From positions 372,001 through 436,000 of the forward strand of contig NZ_CP014224.1 in the NCBI RefSeq assembly GCF_001697185.1: a stretch of DNA of 64,000 nucleotides, given 5' to 3'. The stretch is from Wenyingzhuangia fucanilytica (GTDB lineage: Bacteria; Bacteroidota; Bacteroidia; Flavobacteriales; Flavobacteriaceae). The position numbers were made by a program, and so were the translations under genes. Below are positions 36,153 to 43,955 of the stretch, piece after piece; the first letter of the stretch is position 1, and each line of letters starts with the position of its first letter. The notes under the pieces are model-generated. The model was given only the letters and a program-made list of their open reading frames with translations. It had not been told where the DNA came from and ran no database searches.

Positions 36153-37559
36153 TTATTTTAGATAATTTTTAATTCCATAACTGGCTAATACACCTTCTCC
36201 TGTAGCAGCAGCAACTTGAGCAATGGCTCCTTCTCTGCAATCTCCAGCCGCAAAAATTCCTTTTACAGAGGTTTCAGCTAAATTTTTGGTAGTAATAAAT
36301 CCTTTGTCATTTAAATCAACAATATTTTTAAAACTTTTGGTGTTTGGAATTAAACCAATAAATATAAAAGCTCCATCAGCCTTAATTTCTTTAGACTCTT
36401 GTGTTTCGTTGTTTTTTATAATTACTCCTTTAAATAAATCTTTATCATTTTTGGTGAATTCAACTGGAGAACTATCGATGTGTACTTCAATGTTTTTAAT
36501 ACTGTTTAGTTTTTCTATATAGGTTTTAGAAGCCTTAAATTCTTTTGATCTGTTAATGATTTTTACTGTTTTGCAGAATCCTGCTAGGAAAATTCCTTCT
36601 TCTAAAGCGGAGTTTCCTCCTCCAATAACTATTACTTCTTTATCTCTGTAAAAAGCCCCATCACAGGTAGCACAAAAGTGTACTCCAGAACCAATTAAAT
36701 CGTTCTCGTTTGGGATTCCTAATTTTCTGTAAGTAGAACCTGTAGACAATACAACTGTTTTGGTTAAATAAGTTCCCATAATAGTGGTTAACTTAAATAA
36801 GTCTCCTTTTTTTTCTATAGCAGAAACCTCTTCGCCTGTTTTAATTTCTGCACCATACGTTTTGGCTTGATGCTCCATTCGTTCCATCAGTTTGGGTCCA
36901 GAAATTTCATTAAATCCAGGGTAGTTTTCAATTTTTTCTGTTAAAAAGGCATTTCCTCCAATGTTCTTTTTTTCTAAAATTAAAGTACTAAATCTGTCTC
37001 TTTGTGCATAAATAGCTGTTGTTAAACCAGCAGCTCCACCGCCAATAATAATACTATCGTATACTTTATGTTCTTTATTACTATCAATGTTTAATAATTC
37101 TTTAAGCTTCGCATTGTTAGGGTTTGTATAGGGAGTATCGTTTAGAATAATGGTTGGAATTATTCTCTTTCCGTTGTTAATAGATTCAACTTTTTCCGTA
37201 GCCCAATCGTGTTTGTCAACATCAATAAATTGATAATTAATGTTATTGTCGTCTAAGTAGCTTTTAGCTCTTCTACAATCAGGGCACCAATCAGCTCCAA
37301 ACAATGTTAGTTTTCCTTCGGGGTTAATACCTAAAACATTTGCAAGTTTTGCGTTGTTTGGGTTTGTGTAAGGTTTGTTGTTGATGATAACTGTAGGAAT
37401 AATTCTTTTTCCATTATTGATGGTTTCTACTTTTTGAGTGGCTGCCTCGTCAAGATCAACATCTATAAATTCAAAATTAATATTGTTCTCTTTTAAATAT
37501 GATTTTGCTCTACTGCAATCAGGGCACCAATCGGCACCGTATAATATAATTTCAGTCAT
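36153..37559 (-). CDS. Fusion protein: two glutaredoxin-like domains plus thioredoxin reductase
   Basis: The 468-residue protein starts with two copies of a glutaredoxin-like domain. Each has YGADWCPDC or FGADWCPDC (C12/C15 and C92/C95), FIDVD, INNGKRIIPT and PYTNPNNAKL. From about residue 160 it is a complete thioredoxin reductase: the FAD motif IIIGGGAAGLTTAIYAQ, redox CATC in HFCATCDGAFY (about residue 300), the NADPH motif VIGGGNSALEEG, and GIFAAGDCR. The enzyme would pass electrons from NADPH through the FAD and CATC to its own glutaredoxin domains. The final partner is unknown. It is a standalone gene downstream of a 350-base repeat-rich spacer. Confidence 0.88.
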   Translation of the reverse strand: MTEIILYGADWCPDCSRAKSYLKENNINFEFIDVDLDEAATQKVETINNGKRIIPTVIINNKPYTNPNNAKLANVLGINPEGKLTLFGADWCPDCRRAKSYLDDNNINYQFIDVDKHDWATEKVESINNGKRIIPTIILNDTPYTNPNNAKLKELLNIDSNKEHKVYDSIIIGGGAAGLTTAIYAQRDRFSTLILEKKNIGGNAFLTEKIENYPGFNEISGPKLMERMEHQAKTYGAEIKTGEEVSAIEKKGDLFKLTTIMGTYLTKTVVLSTGSTYRKLGIPNENDLIGSGVHFCATCDGAFYRDKEVIVIGGGNSALEEGIFLAGFCKTVKIINRSKEFKASKTYIEKLNSIKNIEVHIDSSPVEFTKNDKDLFKGVIIKNNETQESKEIKADGAFIFIGLIPNTKSFKNIVDLNDKGFITTKNLAETSVKGIFAAGDCREGAIAQVAAATGEGVLASYGIKNYLK

Positions 37560-37723
37560 TTTATGTTTTTGTTTGATGTAGTCGAGGATATGACGTGTTT
37601 TTTACAAATTAATATTCATACTTACTTAAATGCTAATTACTGGTCTTTTTAAAATATGAAATGCTCATTGTAATTGAGGGAATTACTAAAAAAGGAAAGT
37701 TTTTATTAAGTAGAAGGAAAATA

Positions 37724-37905
37724 AGTTCTCGATACTTGATTTGTTTCCGTTACACTACAGCAAATCAAACTCGAACTGACATAGGATTTAAAATGTCACT
37801 TCGAGTGCCCTGAACTTGTTTCAGGGTGTATCGAGAAGTGCTACGAGTGATGATGAAAAATACTCATTTCACTCGTAAAATACACTTGAACTGAAAAATT
37901 AGGTT
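37724..37905. repeat. Dispersed palindromic (REP-like) element in a 353-base gene-free gap
   Basis: The gap 37560-37912 holds no gene. From 37724 it contains nested inverted repeats. AGTTCTCGATAC is mirrored by GTATCGAGAAGT near 37828, CCCTGAA and TTCAGGG (37808-37825) form a strong hairpin, and ACGAGTGA and TCACTCGT (37843-37876) form another. The wording CACTTCGAGTG...TATCGAGAAGTG is familiar from intergenic repeats spread through flavobacterial genomes, from memory. The first 160 bases of the gap show nothing clear. Confidence 0.6.
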
Positions 37906-37912
37906 TTACCTT

Positions 37913-38638
37913 TTAAAGCATTTTATATACAACTGTTAGGTTTTTGGTATAGGTAATGGTTCCTGCGTTAACATCAACCATAGAAGAATTTACGTCCATT
38001 ACTTCGTAGTTAGCAGAAGCTTTGTACATAGGTCTTGGTGTTGGAGTAGGGGTTTCTCCATTATTGCTTATTGATTCAATAACGATCTTAGGTTCTTTAC
38101 TAAGATGAAAAGATTTAGATTTTGTTTCGTTAAATAATTTTTCAGCTAATACATTTGCGTTGTTTAATGCTTTAATATAAGCTTCGTTTTCTGCTTCTTC
38201 TTTTTTGCTATAATCATAATGAAGACCGTTTAAGGTAATATCTTCGTTGTCTAATAAATCGGCATATATTTTTTCTAAACCTTTAAGATTTCTAAAAATT
38301 ACTTTAGTGTTAATATTAGCACGGTAACCTTTAAAAACTTTTTCGTTATTTACCCAATTGTATTCTTTGTTGATTTGAAGATTACTAGTTTGGATATCTT
38401 TTTTATCTATATCTAATTTTGAGAATCTTTTATTTAACTCTTCAGATATTTTAATAATTTCTTTTCTTAAGATAGTAGCATCTTTGTTGGTTTTTGTAAT
38501 GCTAATATTTGTTGATACAATGTCTGGAATAACTTCTACTTCTCCTTTAGTTGTTAATGAAATCATTTGAGCATTGATGGTTGATAAACCACAAGCAATA
38601 AATAATATGGCTGCAAATATGATGTTATTTTTTTTCAT
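37913..38638 (-). CDS. SIMPL domain (DUF541) protein, exported
   Basis: The 241-residue protein has a signal peptide (NNIIFAAILFIACGLSTINAQ). The SIMPL/DUF541 fold follows with MISLTTKGEVEVIPDIVSTNISITKTNKDA, KKDIQTSNLQINKEYNW, and a C-terminal strand ending TKNLTVVYKML. The family is periplasmic or outer-membrane, widely distributed, and its molecular role is poorly known. The sequence gives no partner. It follows the cupin gene on the same strand, with a 59-base gap. Confidence 0.85.
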   Translation of the reverse strand: MKKNNIIFAAILFIACGLSTINAQMISLTTKGEVEVIPDIVSTNISITKTNKDATILRKEIIKISEELNKRFSKLDIDKKDIQTSNLQINKEYNWVNNEKVFKGYRANINTKVIFRNLKGLEKIYADLLDNEDITLNGLHYDYSKKEEAENEAYIKALNNANVLAEKLFNETKSKSFHLSKEPKIVIESISNNGETPTPTPRPMYKASANYEVMDVNSSMVDVNAGTITYTKNLTVVYKML

Positions 38639-38697
38639 GTTTTTTTGTTTTAATAATACTTGATGTATTAAAGAGTAAAAGTCGTGCCAAAATAATA

Positions 38698-39561
38698 TTA
38701 AGCAAGATTATTTAGTTTGTGAGTGTCACTAATGGCTTTTTTATATTTCCAATTCATCCATTTTTCGCCTAATGTTTTTCGCATTAAGTTTTCTATATTT
38801 CTCATCACAACGATGTTGTAAACAGCTTTGGCTAGATTTTTTGGTTTTTTGGGAATGGTTCGTAAACTCATAGAAAAACCAGGGGTGATATATTTCATAT
38901 AATGCCAATATCCTTCAGGAATATAAAGCATATCTCCGTGTTCTAAATCGGTAATATATCCTGATGCGTTTTTTAAGGCAGGCCATTTTTCTAAGTTTGG
39001 ATTAGAAAAATCAATATCTCTTAGTGTTAAAAGTGAATTAGGTACTTTATATAAGTAGTTGTTTTGATTTTGATCAAATAGTATACACTGTTTTTTACCA
39101 TCAAAATGGTAATGGAAAATATTGGCTAAATCAATATCATAATGCATAAAGGTAAAAGAATTGGTTCCTCCAAAAAATAAGGTGGGAATACTTTTTAAAA
39201 AAGTCAGTCCATAGTCAGGATACTTAAAATCATTTTGTAGTTCTGGAACAGCTTTAAGAATGTTCCACAAAAAGATTCGGTATTCTGTTGGTTCTTTTTT
39301 TAGCAAATCAATATAATCACTCATTTTCATTTCTGCATGAGGAGAATTAAATTTTGATTTTGGATCGATAGGTCTGTTATCATAAAGCGGTACAACTTTA
39401 TCACCAGCAATCTCTTTCATAAAATTTAAATCCCATTTTTGATTTGCAGGCCAGTTTTTGGATGCATTTTTTATAACTACAGGTTTTTGAGGAATAAAAT
39501 ATTTTTCAATAAATTCTTCTTTTGTTAAATCCGTTGTAGTTTCTATTTTTTGTAAATTCAT
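38698..39561 (-). CDS. Cupin-like (JmjC-related) protein, putative Fe(II)/2-oxoglutarate oxygenase
   Basis: The 287-residue protein resembles the cupin_8/JmjC group. The N-terminal KPVVIKNASKNWPANQKWD and NSFTFMHYDIDLANIFHYHFDGKKQCILFDQ carry the metal-binding HxD. The distal His lies in IPEGYWHYMKY. Such enzymes hydroxylate protein or small-molecule targets. No substrate is apparent. It is cytosolic (no signal peptide) and precedes the SIMPL gene. Confidence 0.8.
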   Translation of the reverse strand: MNLQKIETTTDLTKEEFIEKYFIPQKPVVIKNASKNWPANQKWDLNFMKEIAGDKVVPLYDNRPIDPKSKFNSPHAEMKMSDYIDLLKKEPTEYRIFLWNILKAVPELQNDFKYPDYGLTFLKSIPTLFFGGTNSFTFMHYDIDLANIFHYHFDGKKQCILFDQNQNNYLYKVPNSLLTLRDIDFSNPNLEKWPALKNASGYITDLEHGDMLYIPEGYWHYMKYITPGFSMSLRTIPKKPKNLAKAVYNIVVMRNIENLMRKTLGEKWMNWKYKKAISDTHKLNNLA

Positions 39562-39727
39562 ACTTATCTAAGTAATCAAATCACCATTAGGTGTTGTTTA
39601 AATATTGTTTCTAGTGCTAAAGTAAGAGCCGCAATTTATATACCGTTCACTACTGTAATAGAAATTTAAATTTACTTTTTTTCTACAATCTATAAAACAC
39701 CTAAATAAAATTCCTTAGCACAGGTGG

Positions 39728-40684
39728 TTAATGATTGTTGAATTTTGATGGAATAGGAGCTTCTATTAAAAAAGGTTCGTTTTGGTAAGTAAAAGAAAGT
39801 TTCCAGGCATGTAGGAACAAACAATCCGTATCGTATGTAAGAGGATTGTTTTTAAAGTAGTTGATGTCCTTGTATCCATAATCACCAACTATGGGATGGT
39901 TTAAGTCGGCTAAATGTAGTCTAATTTGATTAGTTCTACCAGTATAAGGAATCACCTCTAGCAATGTGGTATTTTTATTAGGATATCTTTCTAAAACCTT
40001 AAACTCTGTGTAGGCTTCTATTCCGTGGTTAGAACTAGCTCTTCCTCCTCCGGCGGTTTTCTGAATTCCTATTTTTGTATTAGTGTTAAAAGAATCTTTT
40101 TTAGGAATTCCTTCAACCAAGGCTAAATAAGTTTTTTGGGCTGATTTGTTTTCAAACTGTTCTCCTATACTTTTTACAATTTCTTTGTTTCTAGCCAAAA
40201 TAACAATTCCTGTGGTGTTGGCATCTAATCTATGGATGATTTTTAAATCTTCTTCGGGTAGTGCTAATTTTAAAATTTCGGTTAAACTATTCTTGTTAAA
40301 CCTTCCGCTAGGGTGCATTGGGAGTGGAGCGGGTTTGTTAATAATAATGATGTTTTCATCACTAAACAATAAGTCTATTTTATTATTTACCCAAGGTTCT
40401 GTTTTAGGTTCTGAGGTGTGTTGAGTAATATCTCCTCCTTTTACTATGGTTGATGTTGTTGCGGGTTTTCCGTTAATCAATAAAGTTTGATTCTGTATTT
40501 TTTCTAGCCAAATATCTTTGTTCGAACGTGGGACTAGTTCAAGAAAAAAATCAATAATATTTAATCCTTCATATTTTTTTTTAACAGGAAGTTTATACTG
40601 AGTAGGGTAGGCAACAGCGCCAGGTAAAGGTTCTGTAATAGCCTTTATTTGCTGATTAAAATACGTTGTAGAAATAGCGCTCAT
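39728..40684 (-). CDS. RluA-family RNA pseudouridine synthase
   Basis: The 318-residue protein has an S4-like N-terminal part (QTLLINGKPATTSTIVKGGD) and the RluA catalytic block IIHRLDANTTGIVILARN, with the active Asp in HRLDANT. Late marks are TGRTNQIRLHLADLNHPIVGDYGY. It isomerises uridine in rRNA or tRNA; the exact site is not predictable. A minus-strand TACTTTTG lies at 40692-40699, so the transcript would start almost at the ATG. Confidence 0.92.
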   Translation of the reverse strand: MSAISTTYFNQQIKAITEPLPGAVAYPTQYKLPVKKKYEGLNIIDFFLELVPRSNKDIWLEKIQNQTLLINGKPATTSTIVKGGDITQHTSEPKTEPWVNNKIDLLFSDENIIIINKPAPLPMHPSGRFNKNSLTEILKLALPEEDLKIIHRLDANTTGIVILARNKEIVKSIGEQFENKSAQKTYLALVEGIPKKDSFNTNTKIGIQKTAGGGRASSNHGIEAYTEFKVLERYPNKNTTLLEVIPYTGRTNQIRLHLADLNHPIVGDYGYKDINYFKNNPLTYDTDCLFLHAWKLSFTYQNEPFLIEAPIPSKFNNH

Positions 40685-40707
40685 AGTGTTGCAAAAGTAA
40701 TAAAAAA

Positions 40708-40745
40708 CAAAAGCTCGTAGAGGTGTGTTTCTACGAGCTTTTGTG
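40708..40745 (-). terminator. Terminator of the PhnA gene
   Basis: On the minus strand ACAAAAGCTCGTAG pairs with CTACGAGCTTTTGT around a seven-base loop and is followed by TTTTTT. It ends the PhnA transcript just before the RluA promoter. Confidence 0.8.
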
Positions 40746-40760
40746 AAATAAAGTTGTTAT

Positions 40761-41360
40761 TTATGATTGCTGCGGAGCATTTGCTTTTTTAACAAACTTG
40801 GTTAAAATAACAATGTGTGTTCCTTCTACACGTCCTTCAATATGTTCTGCATTGTCGTGGACTAAAGAAATGTTTCTTACTGCTGTTCCTCTTTTAGCAG
40901 TAAAGTTCCCTCCACCTTTAACATCTAAATCTTTAATTAAAGTAACAGTGTCTCCGTTTTCTAAAATAGCTCCATTAGAATCTCTGTGGATAATTTTTTC
41001 ATCATCGCTTAAATGATCTCCTGTAGCTTCGGCAAAACGTAAATCAGCATCTTCAAAATACATCATATCGATTAAATCTTGTGGCCAACCTTCTGTTTTT
41101 AATCTGTTTAACATTCTCCAAGCTGTAATTTGTACGGCTTTGTGTTCGCTCCACATAGAGTCGTTTAAACATCTCCAGTGGTTGGTGTCCATGTTTTCAG
41201 GGTTATCAATCTGGTCTTTGCAGGTATCACAGATTAATATATTAGTATCTAAAGTGTCTGTTAAGCTTGGTTTTAATCTAAGGTCGTTTAAGTTTCCTGT
41301 AGCAGTACAAAGCTCACATTGGTTTCCACTTCTTTTTTCTAATTCTTCTCTAATATTCAT
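40761..41360 (-). CDS. PhnA-domain zinc-ribbon protein
   Basis: The 199-residue protein starts with a zinc ribbon (GNQCELC ... ICDTCKDQ). It ends with the PhnA domain ITHRDSNGAILENGDTVTLIKDLDVKGGG-like pattern (about residues 125-190). Despite the historic name linked to alkylphosphonate use, PhnA proteins have no proven phosphonate role. The gene is followed by a terminator and preceded by a heptanucleotide repeat array, and there are no phosphonate genes nearby. Confidence 0.85.
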   Translation of the reverse strand: MNIREELEKRSGNQCELCTATGNLNDLRLKPSLTDTLDTNILICDTCKDQIDNPENMDTNHWRCLNDSMWSEHKAVQITAWRMLNRLKTEGWPQDLIDMMYFEDADLRFAEATGDHLSDDEKIIHRDSNGAILENGDTVTLIKDLDVKGGGNFTAKRGTAVRNISLVHDNAEHIEGRVEGTHIVILTKFVKKANAPQQS

Positions 41361-41415
41361 TTTTGATGTTTATTTGCTGAATTTTTTAATCGTTTAACTG
41401 AGAATTCTTTTTTTT

Positions 41416-41534
41416 GCTAATCGCTAATCGCTAATCGCTAATCGCTAATCGCTAATCGCTAATCGCTAATCGCTAATCGCTAATCGCTAATCGCTAATCG
41501 CTAATCGCTAATCGCTAATCGCTAATCGCTAATC
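41416..41534. repeat. GCTAATC tandem array, 17 copies
   Basis: Seventeen exact, uninterrupted copies of the seven-base unit fill the gap between rlmB and the PhnA gene and run up to the rlmB stop codon. About 50 bases on the PhnA side match the flank of the array at 42412, so the whole spacer module appears duplicated. Confidence 0.97.
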
Positions 41535-41535
41535 G

Positions 41536-42282
41536 CTACTTGTTCATTCTCTGTCTTACGGTTTCATATAAAAAAGCCCCACAAGCAACTGATACATTTA
41601 AAGAACTAATTTTTCCTAATAAAGGAAGTTTTACTTTAACATCGACTATTTTAAGAATAGAAGGATTGATTCCTCTGTCTTCTGATCCCATAATGATTGC
41701 AGTAGGTTTTGTGAAATCAGCATCATAAACTGTTTCTTCCGTTTTTTCTGTAGCACATACTATTTGGATGTCTGCAGCTTGCAACATAAAAATAGCGTCT
41801 TTAATATGATCTACTTTACAAATAGGTACATTAAATGCAGCACCTGCAGATGTTTTTACGGTTTCTCCGTTTATAGGAGCGTTTCCTGTTTTAGGAATAA
41901 TTACTCCGTGGGCACCAGTACATTCCGCAGTACGGATAATAGCTCCAAAGTTTCTTACATCAGAAATTTGATCTAAAAGTATAAATAAAGGAGTTTCTCC
42001 TTTTTCAATAGTACTTGTAATTAAAGCATCTAAGTCGTAAAAAGAAATAGGAGCAATTAAAGCAGCAGCACCTTGGTGATTATTGTCTCTAGACATTCTG
42101 TCTAGTTTTTCAACAGGTACAATGCTAGAGGTAATATTGTTGTTTTTTATCAATTGTTTTAGCTCGGTCATTAAAGCACCGTTAACATCTTTTTGTAAAA
42201 AAACTTTGTCGATAGAGTTACCAGCGTTGATTGCTTCTATAATAGCTCTAATTCCGAATATTTTTGATGATTGTTTTTCCAT
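41536..42282 (-). CDS. rlmB: 23S rRNA 2'-O-methyltransferase, TrmH/RlmB family (SpoU)
   Basis: The 248-residue protein has a substrate-binding N-terminal part (KIFGIRAIIEAINAGNSIDKVFLQKD). The SPOUT knot motifs are ILLDQISDVRNFGAIIRTAECTGAHGVIIPK, AIIMGSEDRGINPSI and SLNVSVACGAFLYETVRQR. It 2'-O-methylates a guanosine in 23S rRNA or tRNA. A minus-strand TACATTTG at 42287-42294 lies five bases before the ATG, suggesting a leaderless or nearly leaderless mRNA. The stop codon abuts the GCTAATC array. Confidence 0.92.
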   Translation of the reverse strand: MEKQSSKIFGIRAIIEAINAGNSIDKVFLQKDVNGALMTELKQLIKNNNITSSIVPVEKLDRMSRDNNHQGAAALIAPISFYDLDALITSTIEKGETPLFILLDQISDVRNFGAIIRTAECTGAHGVIIPKTGNAPINGETVKTSAGAAFNVPICKVDHIKDAIFMLQAADIQIVCATEKTEETVYDADFTKPTAIIMGSEDRGINPSILKIVDVKVKLPLLGKISSLNVSVACGAFLYETVRQRMNK

Positions 42283-42411
42283 GCTGCAAATGTAATGTTT
42301 TGGTTTTAAGAATTAGTTATTAGAAATCAAGAAACTATAAAACAGGAATCAATATTTTTTAATGTTTATTTGTTGAATTGTTTAATCGTTTAACTGAGAA
42401 TTTCTTTTTTC

Positions 42412-42488
42412 GCTAATCGCTAATCGCTAATCGCTAATCGCTAATCGCTAATCGCTAATCGCTAATCGCTAATCGCTAATCGCTAATC
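42412..42488. repeat. GCTAATC tandem array, 11 copies, overlapping arsS
   Basis: Eleven exact copies of the same heptamer as at 41416. The array overlaps the 3' end of arsS: on the minus strand the repeat supplies the last codons and the TAG stop. The 42365-42411 flank (TTTAATCGTTTAACTGAGAA) matches the flank of the first array near 41385. Confidence 0.97.
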
Positions 42489-43528
42489 GCTCCTTGGCAA
42501 CTACTCCCAGCTCCAGCTGTACAACCATAACAATGTTGAGAGACTACAATTTGCCTGTTGTTTAATTCATTCATATTAAATTCAGAGATATGTTTTCCTT
42601 TTGTCGCTACTTTTAAATCTAGTTGTTGATTAAAATCACAATCAAATAAATTACCATTCCAATCTATAGAAATGGTGTTTTTACACATAACGTTTTCTAC
42701 TGCTGATGGATTGTAAGCATCAACCAACTCATCCATATAATCTTCGTAATTTTCAGATGCAACTAAAAATTCTAGAAAGCGACTAATGGGTAAATTAGTG
42801 ATTGAGAATAAGTTGTTAAAAGTGATGTTGAAATCTTCCTTAAGTGCCTTTTTAAATTCTTGTTCTAGTTCCAATTGATTTCCTGGTAAAAAAGCTCCAG
42901 ATGGATTGTAAACTAAATCTAATTTTAAGCCTGTTCCTGGTATTCCATATCCTACTTTATTTAGTTCTTTTAAAGCTTCAATAGAAGCATCAAAAACACC
43001 ATCGCCTCTTTGTTTGTCCGTTTTTCCACGTTTGTAAAAAGGCAAAGAAGAAACCACATGAACATTATGTTTCTTAAAGAATTCTGGCAGGTCATAATAC
43101 TTTTTATTGGCCCTAAGAATGGTAAGGTTAGAGCGAACAATAAAATCTTGAATTCCAATTTTACTAGCTTCTTCTACAAACCATCTAAAATTAGGATTCA
43201 TTTCTGGCGCACCACCAGTTAAATCTAAAGTTGTAGCGCCAGATTCTTTAAGTTTATTTAAACACAGCTGCATGGTTTCTGTGGTCATAATTTCTTTTCT
43301 GTCTGGCCCAGCATCTACATGGCAATGTGTACAAACTTGATTGCACATATATCCCAAATTCACTTGGAATATTTCAAGTTTATTAGGCTTTAAAGGATAT
43401 TGATTGCTTTCAGAAACTTTTTGTTTAAAAGTAGGAAGCTCTCCATTGGCAAAAATCCCATTATTAAATAAGGCTAATTGATTTTTTGGATTTGCTAAAC
43501 TATCTTTTCTTTTTGCAAGTGATTTCAT
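42476..43528 (-). CDS. arsS: Arsenosugar biosynthesis radical SAM protein ArsS
   Basis: The 350-residue radical SAM enzyme has the cluster motif MCNQVCTHCHVDAGPDR (CxxxCxxC), the GGAPEMNP segment and YNPSGAFLPGNQLELEQEFK. The Cys-rich C-terminus QHCYGCTAGAGSSC is typical of ArsS. ArsS adds the 5'-deoxyadenosyl group to dimethylarsenite, leading to arsenosugars, which are common in marine organisms. The partner methyltransferase ArsM is not in this window. The last residues (AISD) are encoded by the heptanucleotide repeat. The next upstream gene is the cluster's peroxidase-like protein. Confidence 0.9.
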   Translation of the reverse strand: MKSLAKRKDSLANPKNQLALFNNGIFANGELPTFKQKVSESNQYPLKPNKLEIFQVNLGYMCNQVCTHCHVDAGPDRKEIMTTETMQLCLNKLKESGATTLDLTGGAPEMNPNFRWFVEEASKIGIQDFIVRSNLTILRANKKYYDLPEFFKKHNVHVVSSLPFYKRGKTDKQRGDGVFDASIEALKELNKVGYGIPGTGLKLDLVYNPSGAFLPGNQLELEQEFKKALKEDFNITFNNLFSITNLPISRFLEFLVASENYEDYMDELVDAYNPSAVENVMCKNTISIDWNGNLFDCDFNQQLDLKVATKGKHISEFNMNELNNRQIVVSQHCYGCTAGAGSSCQGAISD

Positions 43529-43614
43529 TTTTAATAGTATTAAGTAGTAAGTATTGAGTGTTGAGTTTTACAGGAGCTACTTTTAGCTCTGTACTCGTTA
43601 CTTTGTACTCTGTA

Positions 43615-43950
43615 CTAAAACGATAGTTTATCGTATTTTTTCATCATTTGAACACCGTGAACCAAAGTTGCTCCAGATTTTATAGCAGCAGCTACATGTA
43701 CGGCTTCCATCATTTCTTCTCTTTCCAATCCACGTTTTAATCCGTCTGATGTATAAGCATCAATGCAGTAAGCACATTGTACGGTGTGAGATACAGCTAA
43801 GGCTATTAAAGATTTTTCACGAGCAGTTAGGGCTCCTTCTTCAAATACTTTTCCGTAGTATTCAAAAAACTTATCTCCTAATTCTTGATCCCATTCGCTA
43901 ATTTTTCCAAAATCTTTTAAGTCTTTTGGATCGTAATATGTTTTTTGCAT
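43615..43950 (-). CDS. Arsenosugar-associated AhpD-like (carboxymuconolactone decarboxylase family) protein
   Basis: The 111-residue all-helical protein has the CMD/AhpD redox motif in HTVQCAYCIDAYTSDGLKRG, with CxxC and the downstream acid/His pattern (EAVHVAAAI). A version of this family is fixed next to arsS in many bacteria and annotated as a peroxidase-like arsenosugar protein. Its placement 86 bases before arsS supports that. The reaction is unknown. Confidence 0.85.
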   Translation of the reverse strand: MQKTYYDPKDLKDFGKISEWDQELGDKFFEYYGKVFEEGALTAREKSLIALAVSHTVQCAYCIDAYTSDGLKRGLEREEMMEAVHVAAAIKSGATLVHGVQMMKKYDKLSF

Positions 43951-43955
43951 GCTTG

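Noticed and set aside
35740-36160. Integrated element at the tRNA-Leu pair
   Set aside because: No integrase, direct repeats of the tRNA end or foreign genes are seen; the duplicate is the tRNA itself.
41416-42488. CRISPR array
   Set aside because: The arrays are direct head-to-tail heptamers with no spacers and no cas genes; they are simple tandem repeats.
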